This document shows positions 33,835 through 45,850 of a stretch of 64,000 nucleotides of DNA, one piece after another. Origin of the DNA: Acestrorhynchus altus. Its lineage: Eukaryota; Chordata; Actinopteri; Characiformes; Acestrorhynchidae. The position numbers and the translations under genes were made by a program. Numbering within the stretch: position 1 is the stretch's first letter; each line of letters begins with the position of its first letter. The stretch covers positions 11,456,512-11,520,511 of the forward strand of contig CM067522.1 of NCBI GenBank assembly GCA_034509495.1. Direction: 5' to 3'. The notes under the pieces were generated by a model. It was not told the origin of the DNA and did no database searches. It saw only the letters and a list, made by a program, of their open reading frames with translations.

Positions 33835-34590
33835 ACCAATATTAGACAAACAAGGAAAATGACAAGGAAGGGGCTGTTTCCGCTCTTTCTTTGTTCAAAT
33901 TTCAGAATAAAAGAGAAGGGATAATTACTGATACATACATAAGTAACAAAAATAATAAAGGACATTCAGGTTGTTTTTATAATTTTATTTGGACCATTGT
34001 CAAGAACAGGGTCAAGAGTTAAAAATACGCATGCAGGTTCATAATGATTGGATCCTGCACCTTCAGCTCTGTGTTCAGCACCTGGGACAGCACATTGAAC
34101 ACGTTAAATAGCTGTGTATCACAAGCAGTGTTCCCAGTTATTTCAAATGTCTGTATCGATAAATAAAGATATTGTAAATATGATTGCGGCAATCAATTTC
34201 TGAGACAATTCTGGTATTTGATATGCTAAATGACCATCTTCCAATTGTAAATATTTGCCCTTAATCCAATATGGTGGTTTTCAAATAAATAAATATTATA
34301 AATTTTATTAATAAATATTCTGGACATAGCCTAACTAACTATTAAAATTATTACATTTTCAGCTCAGAAACACTCTGGATGATCCCCAGATTTCCAACAG
34401 GGTGTTAGGTGTGAACTGTCTAGATAGACATTAAGTACATTTTTAATAACAACATGGTCAGATTCATACAATTATCTCAATTCTGTTAATATTTACAAAG
34501 GGACAATTTGAGTAGCTTATAATCTTTTGAAAATAACAATATCTGGTATGTGACTGTCTTCTATAAATAATAAATTGTGAAAATGGCAAA
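33835..34590 (-). repeat. Repeat family R, copy 4 (right arm of palindrome)
   Basis: The reverse complement gives TAGAAGACAGTCACATACCA, ATTGTTATTTTCAAAAGATT and TCTGAAATTTGAACAAAGAA, i.e. the same blocks as the left arm in opposite direction. A foreign stretch of roughly 300 bases (34010-34330) separates its two halves. Confidence 0.75.
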
Positions 34591-35310
34591 TAAAGTTATG
34601 TCAAACTACAACAATATCCTGCAAAACTGGACTAGGGCAGGACTAAGCAGTCCTGGTCCTGGAATGCCAGGTGCCTAATCCTGGCCTAGGGGCCATGAGG
34701 TCAAATATGTACTATAAAATGTAATTTGAAGACTCACATTTGTTTGTATGAATTACATTTTAAAGGTTTAAATAACATTTAAAGTATAAGGTCTTTACAA
34801 ATTTGGTTCTCACACATCTGTATTACAAAAACGACTCTTTATGTAGGTGTAGTTGCTTTAGTTCAAACACTGCAGCAGCCTGAGGAGTGGGGAAGATCAA
34901 GTAATGTCATGATCAACACAGTAAACCCAAATGAGAACTTATGGGACCGTGTGTGTGAAATGTATGGAAAATAAAAATCCAATCACCGTAGGTCTGGAGA
35001 CAGCAGTGACGAATGTGTTGGAAGCAGTTCATTTAAACCAATTCAAGTAAACATTAGGAAAACATGACAAGGCTACAGAAAGACTGATGTACTAGAAATG
35101 CAGAAAATGCATACAAATACATGAATGAAATATGAGGTTGTATTGAGTTGTCAGTGTATAAACTACTCACCATTTATACAACTTTAAACAGATTTCACAT
35201 TCTGAAGGCTTATCTTCCAAACTCAAGATAAGACTCAAGGGAAATTCATTCGTTAAAAGTACATAGGGTTATATCTTTTATACACTACATATTTCAAAAA
35301 AGATTCTAAG
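34591..35310. other. Intergenic, nothing firm
   Basis: AGTCCTGGTCCTGGAATGCC at 34649 may be a scrap of a hAT-like MITE end. Otherwise unique. Confidence 0.4.
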
Positions 35311-35530
35311 AACGAGCAAATTAGAGTTAAACTCTGTTATGTTTGGAATTTGAATGATTGCTATTGGGCTATTTCCCCATCAGTATATTTCGAGTCCCCA
35401 TCCAATTCGATCTAAGTCTCTTAATGCCGATTATAAACTGAAATTGATCTAATCTTCATATTAATAATACAGCATCACAGTTTAAATGAAATGTGCTGCT
35501 AATGAATACTGCAAAATCTCATTGTTTTGG
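35311..35530. promoter_or_regulatory. Candidate conserved non-coding island
   Basis: Unique block with GATTGCTATTGGGCTATTTC, CCAATTCGATCTAAGTC, TTAATGCCGATTATAAA and TGCTGCTAATGAATAC. Inferred. Confidence 0.4.
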
Positions 35531-35864
35531 TAACACTTTATATAAAGAGATATTCTAGGCTATAACTATTTTACAGAGGGGTAAATGGCCTGTGATTGGG
35601 TTTTCTATAGCATGTGCATTAGCATGAACCTTTCTTTTGATTGTAAACTCAAAACAAATTCTAAACAAAGTGTTTCAGCCAACCAGTAAAATGGCACTGT
35701 TTCCATAATAGCTTATATAGTTTCAGTTATGTTCCATACTAAGAGTATAAATCCTGCCATTTACTTTATTTACATTCATAATGTCTACTGTGGCTGAGAA
35801 AATGTTAATGGCATCTTTAGGTCACCAGTTGGTGAACTGAACACTGTGACTCAGATCTAGAAAG
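35531..35864. other. Intergenic, nothing recognised
   Basis: AT-rich sequence. Confidence 0.4.
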
Positions 35865-35867
35865 GTG

Positions 35868-35910
<43 letters not shown>

Positions 35911-35912
35911 GA
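35865..35912. repeat. (CTAA)n microsatellite
   Basis: Eleven to twelve tetranucleotide units. Confidence 0.98.
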
Positions 35913-36749
35913 ACTAGCTTGGGATTAAAATAGTCCAAACCATTCAAATATGCCTGGATCAGAATCGAGACATCAGTAATTGCTATTTCTTACAGTAAGT
36001 CTGATGGACATGACCAATTATATGCATTTTGTTCATCAGATAGTGCTTCATTTTTTTCTTCTTTTTAAAATTAGAATTGCTGTTCATTATTTTCAGTAAA
36101 GTATTTCACAGCCTTTGAGGGGTTGATCCTTTCTTAAACTCTAGGTTACTTGTTGTCATGAACATTACAACCCACTGCACTGTCAACTATGGGTGGTAAT
36201 GCCTTCTATTTCTATGTTTACCCAGTACACATGTAAAACTGATGTTATAAGAAGGTTAAATGCCCAAACAACTTTTGAAATGGAATGTTTTGCCCATCTG
36301 GTACCCACTACCATGTCATGTTTAAACTTTGATAATTAATGCCACTTTGCCATGAGCACAAGGTGCTCTGGGCAGTGGTTGGCCTCACTCACAATAGAAC
36401 AACTCACAACTTACAGGTGTGGGAATTCCCAAGCAAACCCAAAGTAACATTAATGAAAAGTTTACATACTGCTATCCTATAAATGCTTGTTTATGAAATG
36501 CTTTTTTCCATTTTAGTGACATGTATGTGTAGAAATGTGGAAAGGCCTGCTTATTGCAAGTGTGCATGTACTGTATGTTCCTGTGTTTTTACAGGTGCAA
36601 CCAATTCTAAATATGTTAGTTAGCAGCTAACTTCAGTGTGAATGCTCATGTCTGAGAACATAGCAAAAAGTAGCCAGCAACACACACACACAAACACAAG
36701 TGCATGTTCACAAAACCTTCCCATGTGAGGGTGCGAAACAGCAATCCAG
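35913..36749. other. Intergenic, nothing recognised
   Basis: Unique sequence without coding signal. Confidence 0.5.
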
Positions 36750-38100
<1,351 letters not shown>

Positions 38101-38352
38101 TGGCTGTGGGCCTTGTCCAAAATCACTAGCATGACATTAGCATGCTGGCTATGGGACTTGTCCAAAATCACTAGCATGGCATTAGCATGCTGGCAATGGG
38201 CCTTGTCCAAAATCACTAGCATGGCATTACTATGCTGGCTTTGAGCCTTGTCCAAAATCACTAGTGTGGCATTAGCATACTGGCTATGGACCTTGCCCAA
38301 AATCACTAGCATGGCTTTAGCATGCTGGCTATTGGCCTTGTCCAAAATCAGC
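38101..38352. repeat. 45-bp minisatellite, 5.6 copies
   Basis: Units begin at 38101, 38146, 38191, 38236, 38281 and 38326, each starting TGGCTATGGRCCTTGTCCAA. Copies differ by 1-6 bases. Forty-five is divisible by three, so frames stay open on both strands and mimic a 15-residue protein repeat (minus frame: MLVILDKAHSQHANA). No start context or flanking coding sequence supports a gene. Confidence 0.97.
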
Positions 38353-38639
38353 CACATCACTTGTGCAGCATCAGCACTGACTATGAAACAGTATTATTAA
38401 GAATTCCAGAAGTGAAATCTGTTCCCTTCTGTTGTCTATTTCTTATTTTTGTCATGATCCAGCTGCAGGTCAGGCAACATCAAAGAAAATGGATAGAAAA
38501 GGAATCATCATTCAATTTTTTCACTCACATTCCAGAAACACCTTCAACACAACAGCCAGGAAAACTTTATTGTCATGACAGTGTTTGTGGTAGGACACAG
38601 TATGGCAGCAAGACTCCAAGAGTTAGGAAAGTTCTTGTT
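38353..38639. other. Short unique stretch
   Basis: AAACTTTATTGTCATGACAG at 38562 resembles a reversed LINE polyadenylation end; nothing else recognised. Confidence 0.35.
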
Positions 38640-39060
38640 CGTTAAGGCAGTCGTAAACAAAAGTGGGCCACGGCATCAAAGCACGTCCAACAACTTCCTC
38701 TTCTTACGTCAAAGCGGCTGCGACTGCTTCCTTCCGCTGGCTAACACACGTGGCAGAATAAACAGACATTAGCAGTTTTGAGAGTGACTCTGTGATAAAG
38801 GAGCACTCAGCTCGTTTCTCTTTGGTGTCAGTAACACTTAGCCACCGTCGGCATGCCGCACTGACAGCATTAACGTTAGCGGAGGGGCGCGGGCGTCTAA
38901 TGGGCTTTTAAGAGAGTCGCGCTGGGACTATTTGTGTATCATGCGCGTCTGATCGCTCCGATGACAACAGTAGTTTTTGAGACGTCTCCGTGGCGAAGCA
39001 GTGAGAGTACCCTGAGCAGCTATTCCTCTGGGGACCAACGAATAAATGGGGGGAGGGGGT
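38640..39060. promoter_or_regulatory. CpG-rich block, candidate promoter or enhancer
   Basis: Eighteen CpG dinucleotides lie between 38846 and 39040, and nine more in 38640-38760, far above the rest of the window. Notable pieces: GAGGGGCGCGGGCGTC (38882), GAGTCGCGCTGGGAC (38914), CATGCGCGTCTGATCGC (38940), GAGACGTCTCCGTGGCG (38979, containing palindromic GAGACGTCTC). No clear exon or ORF begins here. Promoter versus poised enhancer cannot be decided from sequence. Confidence 0.45.
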
Positions 39061-39589
39061 GTTGAGAGAAACTGTTCCACTTTTCTCTCTATATGTCTCT
39101 CTACCTGGGAAAAAAAATCCCTCCCTCGCCCTTGCATGAAAAGTACGTTTCTGAATACGGTGTGATTCGACTATTTGACTAAACAGGGCTGTGGCGCTTC
39201 TCTTTCCCTTGTTCCTCAGAGGAAAGCAGGAGAAGGTTTGTTTGACAGAGGAGATGTTTTCTCTGGTGCCTTGGGAGACACTATCTTATGAGATGCACAT
39301 ATTGTTTCCATTTTGTGGTTGATGTATGTGTTGTTTTTTTTCTTCAATTTAAATGGCCCAGGGAAAAAGAGAAGTGATACTTGGGGTGTTGTAGTTGCCA
39401 TTTCTTGGTGAGGTAGTTTAAATGTATGATGCATTATAAGTGACCATGGACATGTTATTCCAGTGTTAACATCATTAACATTAAAGATGATCATTTTTAA
39501 TGAAATAATGTATACTGCAGCCCAATTATACACAAACATGCACTTATATCTTTATTACTTTTCCTCCCTCCCCATCCCCCCCCCACTCA
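39061..39589. other. Intergenic, nothing recognised
   Basis: The 107-codon minus ORF 39216-39539 has no domain. Confidence 0.4.
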
Positions 39590-39860
39590 GCTCATGATTT
39601 CCTTATATTAGCTCCAGAAGAAAGCATTGGACTGGCTACGTTTGTTCTCTCTAATCATGACATTATCAGACATACACAACTGGCTCAGGAACATAGGTCA
39701 GCATAACATTTAATAAGCACAAGGAAAAAGCCAGCTAAAGGATATTTGGAAGAAGTAATGCAAACAGATGAGATTTCTGGGAAAAGGTCATCAGTGGCTG
39801 ACACCGTATCTGTGACTGCTGGCATTCATTATGATAACAGGGAATATGTTTTCCAACAGT
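39590..39860. promoter_or_regulatory. Candidate conserved non-coding island
   Basis: Complex unique block (CTACGTTTGTTCTCTCTAAT, CATGACATTATCAGACATAC, GAAGTAATGCAAACAGATGA, the last octamer-like). Inferred. Confidence 0.3.
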
Positions 39861-40899
39861 GTAATATAATGGGTGTTGTGAACTACTCATATACTTTAGT
39901 CTTTTAACACAGTTACAACTGCTTTTATGGTTTGTCTAAGGCTTAATTCGGAAAGTGACCATATCCCAGTTTTTACTACTTTTTACATTTTAATGCAAAA
40001 TAAATAAATAATGCACCAAGAACGAGTTGTTGGAATGGAAGTAATCTATTAGAGTGAAAGAACAAGTTTATCTGGGAAAAATGTACAGTTGAAAGGAAGC
40101 TCAAGTGCATTGTTGGTACACCTCTAGCCTGGATATGAAATGAGATATGGATGGGCATGGAGACAGAGGTTGTCCAGGTTTCTCATTATCAACACCACTG
40201 CAAACAAAGTCGATGGTGGCTTGGTGGGAACAGCCTAGATGGTAGGCAATTCATTGGAACCATCATCCTGCTTCTCTCAGTTCAAAGATTTCTGTATTCT
40301 CTAATTTTTTTGGTCTTTGTTCTTTGGTCCCATGCTTACATTTACATTGGTCCCACAACAATCCTAATTAATTTTCACATGACCACTTTCCAACCTCTTT
40401 TTATCCCTGACATCCTTTACACACTGCAAGCTCTAAAACATCTTGACACCCCTTCAAATGAATGAGTTCTGCTACTAGAGAAGAAGCCCACACTGCTCAG
40501 ACAGCTATTCAACTGCATACACACAGCTTGTATAATAGAAACAAATGGATTGTAGACTGAGCTGACCCACATCCAACATCAAATGCTGGCTAAACGGAGA
40601 AAAAGTGTCTCAAGCATTCTGCTGTGGAACTGCATTGTCTGAAAAGTTGGCTCTACCTCTATTACTTCTGGAATAAGTTGAAGTGGTGTTTGTAATCCAG
40701 AATGAATGATTCATCATTTCTACCTGACCTCATCAGTACTCTTGGATAAATGCACTTACTTTTATCAAATTATATACTTGTTATATAAAAATGATATACT
40801 ATATAAATATAATATAATATAATATAAAATAATTTTCCATAGTAAAGCTCTTTAAAATGTACTTGTCTTTACATTAGACCTAAATCAAACATGAAGTTA
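39861..40899. other. Intergenic, no gene called
   Basis: ORF 40151-40465 (104 codons) has a hydrophobic centre but no family I recognise. TATAA-type AT-rich patch at 40790-40830. Confidence 0.4.
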
Positions 40900-41230
40900 A
40901 ATCTGTTTTGTATTTTGTAGACACTAAAAATATATGCACTGATTTGTTCAGTAGTAAATTTTTGCACAGCACATTTGCCTCTCATACTGTTAAATTCAAT
41001 ACACACATGCAAGAAGGAGAAGAAATTGACTGCTTAATAATTATGAGGCAAAAAATCCTTGCCAGTGGCTTGAATACAGAAGTATGTAATTATGGCCTCT
41101 TACAGAAAGCTCTTGTTTGATGGCGCCTGCTATTGTGCCTACGGAAGAAAATAAAATCTACCAGAAATGATAGAGAAGTCTGCTCCACATTACAATTAGT
41201 GCTTGGAGAACATTTTTCTATTTTAGAAAT
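40900..41230. promoter_or_regulatory. Candidate conserved non-coding island
   Basis: Complex block with TGACTGCTTAATAATTATGA, GTATGTAATTATGGCCTC and GATGGCGCCTGCTATTG. Inferred. Confidence 0.35.
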
Positions 41231-41522
41231 TCCACATTTGAAAGGTCCTTGAAGAGAAGCTAGCAGGTTTAGTAGATATTAGAATTATAATAATTAATAG
41301 TTAAACTTGTTTTTCAAAAGAGAAAAAGAGCAAAATGAGTGAATATCTAAAACATTTAAACCTAAAAAGGCTACCTTAGCTCAAGTGTAGTCATGTTACT
41401 AATTGACATAGTTTTTAACCAACACTTTGGACAACAAGAAAAAAATAATACATCCAGAATAAATCCTTCATACTTTTCAGTTTTTTAATTTTTCAGTTTT
41501 AAATGAGTTGATAATTAAGTAC
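41231..41522. other. AT-rich gap
   Basis: Nothing recognised. Confidence 0.4.
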
Positions 41523-42650
41523 TACAGTGGTGCTTGAATGTTTGTGAACCTTTTAGAATGATCTGCATTTCTGCATGAACTCCATAAACTCTTAATAGTG
41601 AAGTAGAATCAAATCAAACATATGAGACAGAAATATACTTGCTCATTTATTTGTTGATGAAAATTATTCAATGTTACATATCTGAATGTTACAAGTATCT
41701 GGTGTGCCCACATAAAACTGCAACAATAATTACAACTAAAAAATTCCAGTAATTGCTGATCAGTCCTGAAATAATCCTTACACATTTACAAATATAAAAT
41801 TGCTTAAAATCTGTAATGTTGGTGGGGTTCCTCCTTTGAACTGCATTCTGCATTGCTTGTCCATATGATCTTTTGCAAACTGCACATGGGAAGCAGTGTC
41901 AGGGTTGGGGTGGTGGACAGGCAAAGACTAGGGAAGTTGAAGTAAACTCTGGGGTTGGGGATTTAATAACAAAAGAAAACAAACAGTGGACAGAAACAAT
42001 GGTACTATAACTAACACAGGATACACTAAAACTAACTCTAGACAAAGGAAACACATGGTAACTGACTTACTGACTTAACCTCACACACGAGGGAACAAAA
42101 AAACAACAACTGAGTAATACAAGCTGAGACAAAGGGTCTTAAATACAAACACAAGATTGACCACACCTGGGACATGATAATGAGGGGGCAGGGTTACAAA
42201 TGAGATTGTAAGGGGCTGAGCAAGGGAGGAGACCAGGACAAAACAAACACAACCCATGTGCTCCTAAGCATAAACAACTAGGACAAGACAGGAAGACAGT
42301 GGTGAACAGGACTGACATGTGAAAAGCAATGTTTTTTTGTTTTTCTTTGCAACCCTGTCTTGCACACCATTGTTAATCAGTGTTCTATTGATGGTGGACT
42401 CATGAACATTATCCAGTGTGAGAAAGACCTTTAGTTGCTTAAAATGTTTTGGATTTCTTTATAACCTTGTTGACTATTACAAACCTTGCACATACATGAT
42501 CTTTGTTGGTCAACCACTCCTGGGAATGGTAATAATAATAATTTATTATATCTATACAATCTGTCTGACTGTGGATTGATGGAGTCTGAACAACTCTTCT
42601 TCTGAGCTCCTCAGAAATCTCCTTTGATCAAATGTCCAGACACATTCTCA
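41523..42650 (-). mobile_element. Tc1-like transposon, 3' end plus transposase N-terminus, with nested insertion
   Basis: Starts TA then CAGTGGTGCTTGAATGTTTG, the terminal arm of an abundant teleost Tc1 lineage, followed by arm sequence GTATCTGGTGTGCCCAC. The inner part continues on the far side of a nested insertion: GCAACCCTGTCTTGCACACC, TGATGGTGGACTCATGAACA, CTTTGTTGGTCAACCACTCC, CTGTCTGACTGTGGATTGAT and TCCTCAGAAATCTCCTTTGA. These are antisense to the transposase helix-turn-helix domain, so the gene ran on the minus strand. The catalytic half and the opposite terminal arm are missing. Confidence 0.8.
41899..42323. mobile_element. Insertion nested in the Tc1 element, hAT-like
   Basis: The Tc1 sequence is interrupted between AAGCAGTG (41891-41898) and AAGCAATG (42324-42331), two 8-base sequences matching at 7 positions, which is what hAT insertion would leave. 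The 425-bp insert has no ORF, has purine-rich GGACAAGACAGGAAGACAGT near its right end, and TGTCAG ... CTGACA near the two edges. Its family is not known to me with certainty. Confidence 0.6.
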
Positions 42651-44339
42651 CAGGAAATGTTCTATGTAATTTAGGTGAGGGGTGAAGTGTGTAGGAGGCA
42701 CAGCATGACCTACTGTGAACCTCACTGTGTGTGTGTGGGTGTGTGTGGAGGGGAGTATATACACCTTTTAGTCATGTATGTACATATGTTTGGTGAACTG
42801 TCATGGGACATTCTGGGACTTTCTCAAGATGACAGACATCTGCCTTGAATACAAACACTTGCACAAAAAAAACAGCAATACTAAAATTAGCCATTAGCTT
42901 GTTTGCTGCTGATACAACCTGAAGCACTGCCTCTGGCTTAAGGATGCTTCCTAATGCCATAGCACGCTATTGTGTGATTTGGGTCAATGTCTTGTCCATG
43001 GAACATTTTCTCATATACATGATGGAATGTCTAGAGTCAGGAGTAATATCCAGCTTTGTTCAGTTATGTTCAGATTGGGTTCATGTAAACTATCAACCCA
43101 AGTTCTACCATGTTTCTACTATATAGGCGGCAATCTCTGATAAGGTCATTTTTTGAAAACATGCTGTCATACTTGATGTGGCAACTTCATTGATTACTCC
43201 AGGATGGTGTTCAGTTTTCTGATGAGAGTGGTGCTTGCAATTACTACATTTGAGTCAATTTGACAAACTAGATCAAAAGAATAAAAATGAGAAGGCCAGA
43301 GTGAACAATGGAAGTGCTGTACCCACATAAACAAACCTAGCAACCTAGAAAAAAAGTTAGATAAAATGTTAAACATGAAGAAAGCTATCTCCAAACCCAC
43401 ACACTATCATGTTCTAAGTCATAGAAAAAGAGAACATACAATACATTAATAATTTGTAACAAAGGGGTTTCTCTGATTATTACTATTTAGTACACTAGTA
43501 CTTAGTACCAGTGTTCACACCATGACCAGGGTTAGCAACTTAAATTGGTCCTTGAATTTTAGACAGAGTGGCCCTCATTCATGTTGTTAACTGGGTTTGG
43601 TCCCTTTTGATCGCTTTTATTTAGTGTGGGAGGTGTTGGTGAATGGTCCCTGTACACTCTCAATGGTCCACACTCATAATGGCTCACTTAGATTTTTCCT
43701 GGTTGTTTCCTGGCCAGTCCATCACTGACCATAGCTGCTTCTCTAATGCATTTTTGTCTTGCATCCACATGTTCTTACCTTTCATCTTTCAGTGTCCAAC
43801 TTGCATTTTGGTACTCAAGCTCACGTTTACCAAGAACGGTTAAAGTTACCAGATGTGTTCTGTCTCTGCCCTGTATTGACTCAGTTGCAAAAATAGCTTT
43901 TTAAGTATTCTCACATTTTAAATGACGAAAATGGTAGTAAATTTATAAGCTTGGCCACAAGGCTTGTATTTCCTCCTTGGGTAAATTGTCAAGAATGTTC
44001 TTCTCAAGTTCATTCTTCATCTGTGGTATTTAAAAACACCCTGTATTTAGGTTGTAATATTGCTTATAGTCTCAAATTGCAAATCTCGGTGAAAATGAAT
44101 GGAAATGAGTGGAAATTAACACTGATTTGTGCTCTTGACTGAGCATTTCCACTGTAACAAAACAAAACCGCATGAACATCTTTCCTGTGTTAAAAACTGT
44201 AAACAAAATAGAAGAGAATGGAATGAATCACAATGAGAAGTAACTACATGTATCAACGCAATACTATTTGGTGCATTAAATATTAAGCATCCCAAACACA
44301 TGTAATTGGGATCATGTGATTTTCTGTCAAATCATAATT
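42651..44339. other. Intergenic, nothing firm
   Basis: Short GT patch at 42726-42747. ORFs of 60-68 codons carry no domain. Confidence 0.5.
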
Positions 44340-44540
44340 CCATCATACATTAGGCTTGTTTGAGATGAACTGTGCCTTGCCTTGCTGGTCAGCAAATGTA
44401 GCTGGTTGCAGTGGGGGAGGGGTTAGAACAGAGCCATCAAGTCAGACATTTGCCCCCTGCAGCCCACGTGAACTAAGACAGATCTTGCTGAGTTTGCATT
44501 CTAACAGAAGATGTAACTGCAATAGAAATCTCTGTTATAG
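44340..44540. promoter_or_regulatory. Candidate non-coding island
   Basis: GC above background (GGTTGCAGTGGGGGAGGGG, TTTGCCCCCTGCAGCCCACG). Weak inference. Confidence 0.25.
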
Positions 44541-44636
44541 CATGAAATTGAATATGATAAATAATGAAGCTGAAATCAGATTTATTTAATAACCTGTAGG
44601 TTAAATAAAATTTTCTTCATCATTGTTGGCCCATCT

Positions 44637-44680
44637 AAAGATATCTATATATCTATAGATATATATATCTATAGATAACC
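44637..44680. repeat. Palindromic TATC/GATA patch
   Basis: GATATCTATATATCTATAGA runs into its own reverse complement; potential hairpin with GATA cores. Confidence 0.85.
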
Positions 44681-44806
44681 ACCAAATGTCAAACTGGTTT
44701 CAAACAACAACCTGTAATGAGAAACTAGTTTTTACACATTAACAGACTGTATTATTTTAATACAGTACCTTTATTGACAGAAATCAGTTTCAATAGTGTC
44801 CTACCT

Positions 44807-44809
<3 letters not shown>

Positions 44810-44880
<71 letters not shown>
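44810..44880. repeat. (TA)n microsatellite
   Basis: About 35 uninterrupted units; source of the poly-IY ORFs 44774-45131. Confidence 0.99.
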
Positions 44881-44882
<2 letters not shown>

Positions 44883-45119
44883 TGTATATACAGCATTCTT
44901 TGGCAAGCATGTGTGCCTCATTATTGTTCACTTACCCACCCTCTTTATTTCAAAATTGTACAACTGCCCACACCCAAGCCCAGAACAATATCCCGACATG
45001 TGGGGGTGATCATTACGTTGTCACCAATGCCATACGCTTCAACAGGCTCTCTTAAAATACCATCACTCAACATCCTAATTAGTGCCTTGACCCATAATGT
45101 CTGTCTTCACTCCCCCCCT
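44881..45119. other. Short unique stretch
   Basis: Contains a complex block (CATTACGTTGTCACCAATGC) that may be regulatory. Confidence 0.3.
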
Positions 45120-45450
45120 CAATGGAGGTGACTAAGAAGGGTAGAGGGACGGAAAAGTACCCTAGAGTCGATGAGGCATTTTCAGACTAGGGAACTAGAT
45201 AGTCCCGAAGAGGATCTGTTGAGGCGACAGTACGACCACAGAGCAATGCAGCCACACAAGAGTTATGGTTGTCTGGGGTCCAATGTGGAGGAACTAGAGC
45301 GGCTCAATTAGGAGAGAGCGCACCACAGGGACAGAGTAGACCATTCACTGGCTGATCGCTTCCACTTTGATTAAAAGTGGATGGAGGCGGTGGTTAGAAG
45401 GCACATTCAGTGTGTTTCTGGCTCACTGTGCTCCTATGTGTGTGCATGTA
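45120..45450 (+). pseudogene. Possible decayed coding fragment, family unknown
   Basis: One plus-strand frame reads protein-like for about 50 residues: RHFQTRELDSPEED, then LLRRQYDHRAMQPHKSYG and NVEELERLN, a stop (near 45310), ERAHHRDRVDHSLADRFHFD, another stop, KWMEAVVRRHIQC. Charged, helix-like composition and CpGs differ from the flanks. I cannot name the family; a retroelement gag-like piece or an old processed pseudogene are possible, and chance is not excluded. Confidence 0.3.
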
Positions 45451-45510
45451 AGGGAGTGGGATGCTGCTTGTGGAACCAATTTGTAGTGATATAGATAGTG
45501 TACAGCATCT

Positions 45511-45513
<3 letters not shown>

Positions 45514-45551
<38 letters not shown>
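45514..45551. repeat. (CT)n microsatellite
   Basis: About 19 units. Confidence 0.99.
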
Positions 45552-45553
<2 letters not shown>

Positions 45554-45614
45554 GCTTCTTTCCCCTCTCTTTCAGATATATCCACCTGCTCATCCAACAC
45601 ATCTTTTAAAATTG

Positions 45615-45850
45615 AGGATGAGTTAATAGAGTTTGCTGCGGTAACAACCTCTGCTGCTCTTGAAAGGCTTTACACTCTATGTTGGAACATTGCTGTGGGT
45701 TTAACTGCATTTAACCATAAGAAGTTTAGAGGGGCCTGGATGTTGGATAATTAGTTCTGGATCACAGATGCCACTCCAGCTCATTCCAATGGTATTGGGT
45801 GGAGCACCATCACCACAGATAATATAGTCTCACTACTTCATAGTCCAGTA
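45615..45850 (-). mobile_element. Tc1-like transposase C-terminal fragment
   Basis: AAAGGCTTTACACTCTATGT, TGGAACATTGCTGTGGGTTT, GGATGTTGGATAATTAGTTC and AATGGTATTGGGTGGAGC are antisense to the C-terminal part (the FGMNW-type region) of a teleost Tc1 lineage, apparently the parent of family M. No ends are seen. ORF 45461-45754 runs through it in the wrong direction and is not a gene. Confidence 0.65.

Noticed and set aside
38101..38352. CRISPR-like periodic array
   Set aside because: Period is 45 with no unique spacers: the full unit repeats, so it is a minisatellite. Eukaryotic context.
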